A stretch of 64,000 nucleotides of DNA from Apostichopus japonicus (lineage: Eukaryota > Echinodermata > Holothuroidea > Aspidochirotida > Stichopodidae), in the NCBI RefSeq assembly GCF_037975245.1, contig NC_092570.1:7049001-7113000 (forward strand), given 5' to 3'. A program made the position numbers and the translations under genes. Positions 23,701 through 32,700 of the stretch are shown here, piece by piece (positions within the stretch are counted from its first letter, which is position 1; every line of letters begins with the position of its first letter). The notes below the pieces were generated by a model. The model was not told the origin of the DNA. It saw only the letters and a program-made list of their open reading frames with translations, and ran no database searches.

Positions 23701-26700
23701 CAAGAAGAAAACTTCACTTGCAAGCAACGGACAGTTAACCTATTCAGATGGTGCCACTCGGTTTGGGGCGAATCTTGATCGCCTTTAAATGGAGAATTTA
23801 TAAATTGGCCTCTCCCTCCTCCCCCCCCCCCCATCTCGAAATCCTGTGCACATCACTGGAATGAGCCACAAAGTGCTCGTAACATTGAGACTACTCTTTC
23901 ATCCTGTTTCCATCAGCTTAATCCAAATTCAACATTTTGACTCCTCCTACCTTGCCAGCATCGTAGAATCCATCTGATATGATGTCCGTGACTGCCAGCT
24001 GTCCGGTCAGACTGTACTTGGCAGAGAGCATATTATCCAACAACCTCTCCAGGGCTGCCTCGCTGAAACTGTTCTGTCTGGTCGCTGATTGCTGGATCTC
24101 CTTCAGGACATCTAGACCACTGAACACACAGGAAATAATGGCAAATAGTAATATAAGTTATTTAATTTACCTAAATTAATCCATTGTTAGTCCAAACGTT
24201 GCATATTTTTCACAGGATGGGAACATTTCCTCATTTCTGACCAGGTCATGTATGACAGTGGTCCACAACCTTTAGTCCTAGACCCAGAAATTTCCATGGG
24301 GTCTGAGCCATGACCCACCAGACCCCCACTCCTCAGAATCAATGCTCAGAATACATGAAAGCTAGCTTGGAGTATGGACTTGTCGGCAAAATTCTGAAAA
24401 CTTTAGATAAATTATATGACACCTGGAAAATTTCCAGTAACCCATTGAAAATTGGGGCCTTCTTTTGGACCACATCCTTTGGAACCCATCAATCTACAAT
24501 TACTCAAGTACTCAATATTCTAATTTGTTAAATTAAGTCCCACCAAATTTATGTAGTGTTGTTTGGTTTGCTTGAAAACACCTCTAGATTTTATGGAATA
24601 ATTTCATATTTTCTAGTGCAATTTGGTGGACTAAAGGAACAAATTTACATACATTAAAATTACACTCGCTTTCCTTCAATAATTTAGCATGATACGACAT
24701 GAATGTGGCATATTCTATGCAAAACATTCATTAAGAGCCATCTTGTCCAATAAACAGCCAGTTGGGACAATTTCCTAATGCTAATACCTCTCTAAACTGT
24801 ACTCCAAAATCATGCACTCAAAGCACTGGTATTGTCAGTACAAACAGTTCCTAACCTTGATCTGATAGAAACATGATATTCATACTGCTCCTACTGACAA
24901 TACGAGTGCTTTGAAGTGGGACAGAACACTACAGTATAGAACAAGTTGTTTCAACTGGGTGCAATAAAAAATATTCAAGACATGCATATTCATAGCTCAA
25001 ATGACTAACAAAGCCACTGATATCAATTTTAATGTTAGGCTAGAAAGCCTAAACAGACTAGATTAGGAGACAGTCCTTACAAGTTTCTAATATACAACCG
25101 AACCATCAAAACAAAAAACATTACCCAAGCTTGCAGAATTCTGTAGCTGTGAGTGAGTCGTTGGCACAGACAACAATTGCCCAGGATGCTGCTCTCCGAA
25201 CCTCCTGGTTACCGGATTCCAGAAGCTTTAGGAGAGGAGGCAGACCACCTAGACCTCTCAACTAAACACAACAAGCATTAGAAGACAAAAAAATAATAAT
25301 AATAATCATCAGTCCTTTTTTGACAAAATTTTAATTCAAACAGAGAGAAATTGTAACTTAAAATACAAACTTTATCTATTGCATGCATATCTTTAAGGAA
25401 CTTTCCGAGAGTGTGTGTACCACTGTCCAGTGTAGATGATAAGTATAACACTAAACATTGAGGGAGACCAGGCATAGTAGTTCAAGCTGCAGGAGGATAT
25501 ATTTTCATTTGTCATTTGTTAATTATCAACTCCCAGGCAATCCAAACAACATTGGAAAAGCAAATTATTTTGTTAAATTTTGTGATATTTTGTTAACTTA
25601 TATTTGTTAACTTATATTTTGTTTTTTGTTATATTTTGTTATATTTTTATCTTTTGTTATTATATTTTTGTTATATTTTGTTAACTTATATTAACTTATA
25701 TTTTGTTGACTTATATTTTGTTAAATTCTCTTCCCTAAAGAGTCTTCCTCAGTCGGAGTTCAAAGTCATTCTTCGCACTCCAAGTTAAAAGTGTCTGCCC
25801 ATTTAAAGTAAATATGCAGGCGATTTCCCCTTTTTGAAAATAAGCCAGCACCCACTGAATTTGCATCAACATTGAATAAACATTGAATATTCATGATCAG
25901 CTGACAGGACACCAAAGTTGACTTTGGTGGTGCAAAGCTTTTTTTCAATTTCCTCATTAAATACAAGGTCTATAAAGGTTATTTCTAACAACAACTCTGA
26001 TTGGTTGATATTAGAATAATAGGCATTTGTAAAATAACCCACCTGATTCCTCGTATCTACATCACAAACAAAAGAGGCGAGAGCTATGGCAGCCTTAGTC
26101 TGTACCGTAGTGTTACTGTTGGTGGACGGAAAATAAGGAACATTTTCATGTGAATCGGATATTATGGATTCAGTCTAGAGCTTAAAGCTTTTAATACCAA
26201 ACCATCAATCTTAAAGAAAACAAATTACATATACATTGCATACTTGAGAAAATTTATTCAGTTAATTTTTTTCAAGGATGATTTCAGGCAACAATTTAAG
26301 TATTGATATGAAAATTGCAGGCAAAAGTTTCTGAATCTATTTTATATTCAATGATATTGTTTAGATGATCTCTCTTGAGTTGAACAATGTCTTGAATGCT
26401 CCTTTAAAGCAAATCTGAGGGTGCCACTGGATCTATTTAATAATAAATATAATAATAAATATTTTATTTTAACTTTTGAGGACAGCCAATAAAGAATGTC
26501 ACAATCAATCAATTTGGTTGACAAAGTTTTTGCATTTTAAATTACAGACACTAATATTAGTGGAAGATTCTTAAGCCTTATATTATATAGAGCCAAGTAC
26601 GTAAAAAAAAAAATTAAATTAAATTTAAATTTAAATTTTTTTAAACTTAATTTTTTTTTAAATTTAAAGAAATAGTATGCATATATAGGAAAATTGCAAA

Positions 26701-29700
26701 TAACATGACCATCACTAACAAACCTTGAGTGCAGTGGATCAATTAAAGCCCCAACAACTCCTTTCTTCTGTATATCCGCTCTCAAAATCTCGTCCGTCGC
26801 CATGTTAGTCAGAACCTGTGCTGCATTAGCCTGAGTGGCCTCTCTGGTGGAACTGAGCAGGCCAATCAGGGGTTCCACTCCGTTCCTATCTCCGATCTCT
26901 ACGCTGTTTTGTACCTGGCCAGAGGTGAGGTTAGCCAGGGCCAAGGACGAAGACTCGGCTACGTCCAGGTTATCACTGTTCAGAAGCTTGATGAGAGGGA
27001 CGATGCCGTCTTCCAGAGAAAAGTGTTAAAAGGAGAAATAAATTTGTACAAAAAGAGCAGAAACGTATTTATAATAAAGGAGAGGAATATATTTCGCAAG
27101 CGGATTTTTATCCGGAAAGTACTTACAGATTCGTTCGATAATAATCCGACTATTTAACGCAGAAATAATGAATAACGTCATCACTTAATGGTTATTATAC
27201 TGGAATTATCGTTACGATCATGAGAACTGTTAGCATTAGCACCATCAGGAGGTCAAAAACTTGTCTGTGTTGTAATTAAATGCTTGTTGATCGGTGGTTT
27301 CGTTTGTAATCATATTTATTGATTTCTTTTTAACAGTCACGTATAAAGCATGTATTTTGAATATGCAAACAATACTAATGCAGATGTATACACAATATAC
27401 CAAAACTCTAGCAGTTAACATTTATTCATCGCATTCCATACTGTTTGTGTATTGTTTGTCAAGTTATATGAACCATTAGAATATATATAATATATGATGT
27501 ATAAGATATAAGATATTATATACAATATATAATATATATATATAATAGATGATAAAGATATTTGTGGATCTGCATCACTGACATATGTCACATCTTAACT
27601 CATTGCTCAGAAAAATAACAACCAAAGTCCCCTTTTTATTCCCACCCCCTGGTCGATCACAAACCCCCCCCCCCCGGTCCAACATGCCTGGCTACCTACC
27701 AAACTCGGCAATGACACTCCTTGAGGCTGCAGTCTCTGCCATGATAGCCAGTGCCTGGGCAGCGGAGGCCTGGACGTCCTGGCTGTCCGATTCAAGCAGG
27801 ACAATTAACGTCCTCTCTCCTTCCTGCTCGTGAAATATCTTGCAATTCTCACCTGACCGGAAAGGAAAATTGTGTTATCACGAGTAAATACCTTTAAGTC
27901 AGCGCACAAATTAAAAAAAACAAAAAAACAATGCATCAATGTTCACTAAGAAATAAATAAAATCACAGCCTGTGAAAACTAACAGTTAAAAAATCAAAGG
28001 CAAAATCTCTGTACTAGCTCTTCCCGCCTCCGTCCTCTTACCCCCTCCCCCAACTCTGTGCCACCTCCAATCCTAATCCATGAAAGAAACAACAAGATAA
28101 GTCAAAACCATCTTAATTATTCTTCTTATAATGGATCATGTGATTAAATTTAAAGGGTGTGAAGACTCGCGCATCTAATGCCGGTAATTTGACCTAGTTT
28201 CGAATGAGGTGTAACAGAAGTGTTAAACACCACCATCGATCCCAGAAAAATACACACACAGCTTGCTACCGTTGGTAATTAGACACTAGTGTACTGTCAG
28301 TACATACAGCTGCGGTCAATACCCACAGCACAGTATACAAACCATACAGCGATGGACCTCTCAGGTCCAGCTAAAGATAACAATTAAGGAATCACATTTC
28401 ATTACTGTCTGCATTTTGTAGCGACACAAACAAAACGTCACTTGCAAGCAACAGAAAGTTAACTTTTTCAGATGGCCGCACGCGGTTTGGGGCGAGTCTT
28501 CAATGCCTTTAAAGGCCATAAGGATTATAGCAAAATTTTCTTACCATTTCTGGCCGCTCTGGCAATTGCCTTGGCAGAGTTCATCTGGATTTCAGGGATC
28601 GTAGATTCGGCTGCGAATGTCAGCAACTTTTGTAGCCCTCCTGTACTCTGTATCAATTCTAAACTTTCTATGTCTTCCAGGCAATTGGATAGAACAAGAA
28701 GGGCATGGACGTGAAGTTCTTCAAACTCCTGTATCGAAAAAGGAAAAGATGGATTTCATTTCATTTGAAAATACAACATCACATATATATGCAAGTAGAG
28801 AAATGAATAATCAGAGAATGAAATTTCCTGAATGAAAATAGTGAAATTGAAGAACCAACCCTTCTTGAAATTCGTAACTTGAGTCAGTGCTCCCAAAGCT
28901 TGACCTACTCTCAAAATATTGATGTTCTCTGACTTTTTAATGGAGGGGTGGGGGGGGGTGAGAGGGAGGCCTGCAGGGAGGGAAATGAAATCAGGTACTT
29001 AATATTGTTTAATTGAAGCAACCTCCAGAAGGAATGTTGCATGTACCAATATTTACTGCTCCAGAAGAGAGAGAATAAACTGAATATGTGGTTACCAAGT
29101 ATATATTTTAAAGGAAGCCATGGGGATGTCCCACAGCAAGAAGAGTTAGTATGCCAATGCTCCATACACCTACTAGGCAGGAAACAGCATGTCATGCAAT
29201 TGGTCATTTTAGTACATGGAGCTTTCCTTTATAACACTCCACATCACAATACAACCCCCCCCCACCTCATTCCCCCATCCCTGTCCCAATAAAAAGGAGA
29301 TATGATAACTTACTTTAGTTCCAACAAACTCCAACAGCTTTTCTAGTCCCTCCAACTCTCTGAGGGTTTCTCTGTTGTCTGGGTCCTGGGTGCACAGAAT
29401 CAGACTCTTGAGGGCCAGCTCCTGTATCACCGGGTACTCTGACTTCAGAAGATCTAACAGAGGCTCAAGGCCTTGAACATTTCTGCAAAAAAAAAGAGTA
29501 AAATTTTCAGGAAATGTTAAGAAATTTTCAAAATAACTCAACCAGCTGCTTGATATTCAGGGATGAGCCTGGGTTAAAAAAAAATCACGGAACTTTGCAA
29601 AATTTGCGGTATAGGCTCCAGTTTGCGTATGCTACAGTGTTTTAGGATAATAGTTTTTATCCTCGAGGCAGAAAAGAAATCACAGATATTCCGCTAATTC

Positions 29701-32700
29701 GAGGAAAAGCTCATGCCTGATATTCCATTAAAATCAATTCTTTTTGATAACTGCAACTTTTTTCTTAGGGAAATTTGAGAAATACTTTGTCTCCATTTTA
29801 CACATATAAATTTGTATTAGTTATTAACTATATATGAAGAGAAGTGGAGAAGAGTAAATGACAGATACTAACCAGCTACTTTAAATTAATTAATTAGTTA
29901 ATTTGACTCCTTTGATCCCTCTGGACAATTGGAAGACAACTGAGACTGTCTGATAGATATTACCTCTCTAAACTTTTGGCAGTTACAACAGACTACAGTT
30001 TTGGGTGTATAACACATACAGACATGTCTCTCAAAGTAAACATTCATCCTAGTTCCAATCACATTTCCGATAGTAACACAATCTTGTCATACAGTTCTTG
30101 CTTACAACTTATGTTTGGAAATTCTAGCTCACTAGCAGGGCTTCGAATGGTTAAAATAATGAGGGAGGTAATATTGAGTATTAAAAAGTTACACTAAAAA
30201 AAAAGAGCATACAATGGGAGGGGAGGTGTGAGTTTGAAGTGATGAGAAGGGGTTGGCTAGGGGGGGAGAAGGCTTAGGCATGAAGTAGAAATGACTACAA
30301 TTATTTGAAAGGAGCAAAATAAATAAATTTAAAAAATATTTTTTTTAAAAACGATCTTCACAGACCTGATAGCGATTCGACATTGATAATCTTCCAGGAG
30401 TAATAAGATGGCTTGAGTGACATTCTTTACGACATCAGGGTCCGGATCGGAGAGCAGATTAATCAGATGTGATAGGCCGTCTAGAGAGAGTATCTGGATC
30501 TTACTGGTGTACTCATGGGCCATACTGGATAGAGATAAGGTACTGAACTCATGGACTAAGGTCTCCTCTGTATTTAGATTTAAAAAGAAGAATATTAGTG
30601 ACTGATTGTTGACAAATGCAGAGTTGAAAAGTTGTATAATTTTCTTAGTTTTATAGCATAGTCCCCATTCCCACTCTAAAGGAAAATGTATGGTTGATTC
30701 CAAACAAGGCAAGGCAAGGGATGGGGGTGGAGGGATGAAAAAATGTCCAAAAATGATGTCCAGTGGTAAGTGGCCACTATATTTTCTGTTTGTTACAAGT
30801 TTCTATTTGTGCCAAAATTGTATCATCTTTAACAAACAGAAGTATTTACTGACAGAATCATATCATCCATCTTGCAATTAAACATATTCTGTCGAAACAA
30901 ATTCTGAATAGGTATCAATCGTACATGGAAAACTTTTTATAGTGATATGCATAGAACAGTCGGTAAGAGCACTGGATTATCCAATGGAGATAAATTGGTC
31001 CAATTCCAGTGCATAATTTATTTTTCCAATTTCCAAGGGTTGTTTTACAATTTCTTAATAAATTTTCATTTTACCCTGTAATCTGAATTTTTTAAGATAA
31101 TGTTGCTAATATGTTTTAGCATGAGACAGATAATTGGCTACAGCATGAAATAAATGTCTGAAAAGAAAGAGAACCAGCTCTCACCTTCCGGCCCTAAGAG
31201 TTTGATCAAGTTCGGCAGGCAGTCGGATTTACGGAGGGCTCTCCGAACATCGGCTAAGATGAGATGAAAATATCACAAATCATTCTGAAGTTGCCCATGA
31301 CATATACCTTCTACGGAGGAATTTTTGAATTTTTTTTTTGTCCTTCTAAATTTCCCATCAAAATACCATAAAAGAACATATGAGCCAAATAGTTTGCTAA
31401 TAACAATATTGTAAGAATTACCAATGAAAGAAATGGGTCATAGCGTACTTTCTGTTTGTTTTTAGGATACTGGGTTAAAATGTTTTAGGAAATCCTCTTT
31501 CCTTGCACTTTGTCCCTTAGTCTTTCTTAAGGGTGTGGGGTGAGTGAAACAGAAAGCTAGATTGCAAGCATGAGAAAACCTTAACCTGTGCTATGAATGC
31601 AGATTGTCGATAATTGACGGTCAAAGTCTTTCATACCAACCAATATGTAAACTGTCATTCATAAATAATCCCCAAAACATTCACTTGACATTAGCAATGA
31701 GGCCTCTAGCGAAATTGAACCTTTTTATTAGGAATGCACTGATATTACCTTGACCTTGAATTGACATCATATTGATAGCAACTTTCCCCATTTGCATTTG
31801 GAATTGAAGGGGAAAAAATGAGTCAAACAAAGAGGTAATCATAGAACTTTGAGGGAATTTGTAAACAACACACATTCAGCAACTTACGATGAGTAGAGAG
31901 AACTCCTAACACCATCACAGAATTTCTTCGGACAGTTTTCTCCTCTGAAGTGATATGTTTCAAGAGACGTTCTACAGCTCCTAACTCTAGTAGCATTGCC
32001 CTATTTTCATCACCTGCAAAAACCAAAAACAATAAACATTGTAACAAAACAAAGTATTGCTGCATCCAACCATGATGATGACAAAAGAATTTTTATCTAT
32101 AAAAAAGTTTATGTTTAATAATAATTGTAAGCAACATGCTTTTGATATCAGATGGCATAACTGGAAATATTTATTTGAAGTTTAATGATAAATTTGTTGT
32201 TGTTGATCATATTGACTAATGATCATATGTATATGTTATTATGAATTGTACATTGTTTGGACTCTTGATGGAATGATAATCAAAAATATAAAAATAAATA
32301 AAAATGATGATGACAAAAGTTATTTTGTCCAATCCCAAGTAACTACATTATCTTCAAAACTCACTCCCCAAATCATCTACTACACACAAAAAAAGAAATC
32401 CATTATCTTATATTGATTTTGTTGTAAAGATAAAACAAATATAGCTTTCCAGGAAACTTAATTTTTAAGCTAATTTGAAGTGAAACTAAATAGAAACTAC
32501 AACCTGCTAGTTATTGTCTAATTCCATCCAAAATTGTCTCCACTGATCTGCAAAATACTTTGTTTATTCCTTAGATATTACAAAATGCTAAAAAAAAGCT
32601 TTTCAGGTTGAGTTTTATCAATTTTACATGTCAAATATACTTTAATCCACTAGTATGGCTGGTCATATTTTAATCTGCCATGATTTTGTCATTATTAATG

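Noticed and set aside
24247-24500. hAT-like terminus 'cagtggtccacaaccttt'
   Set aside because: The related text at about 24470 is not an inverted match and no boundaries can be set.
30950-31012. Possible tRNA gene or SINE on the plus strand
   Set aside because: Box A-like 'agtcggtaagagcactgg' and box B-like 'ggtccaattcc' are present, but the B box is degenerate, no acceptor stem closes and no tail or duplication is visible.
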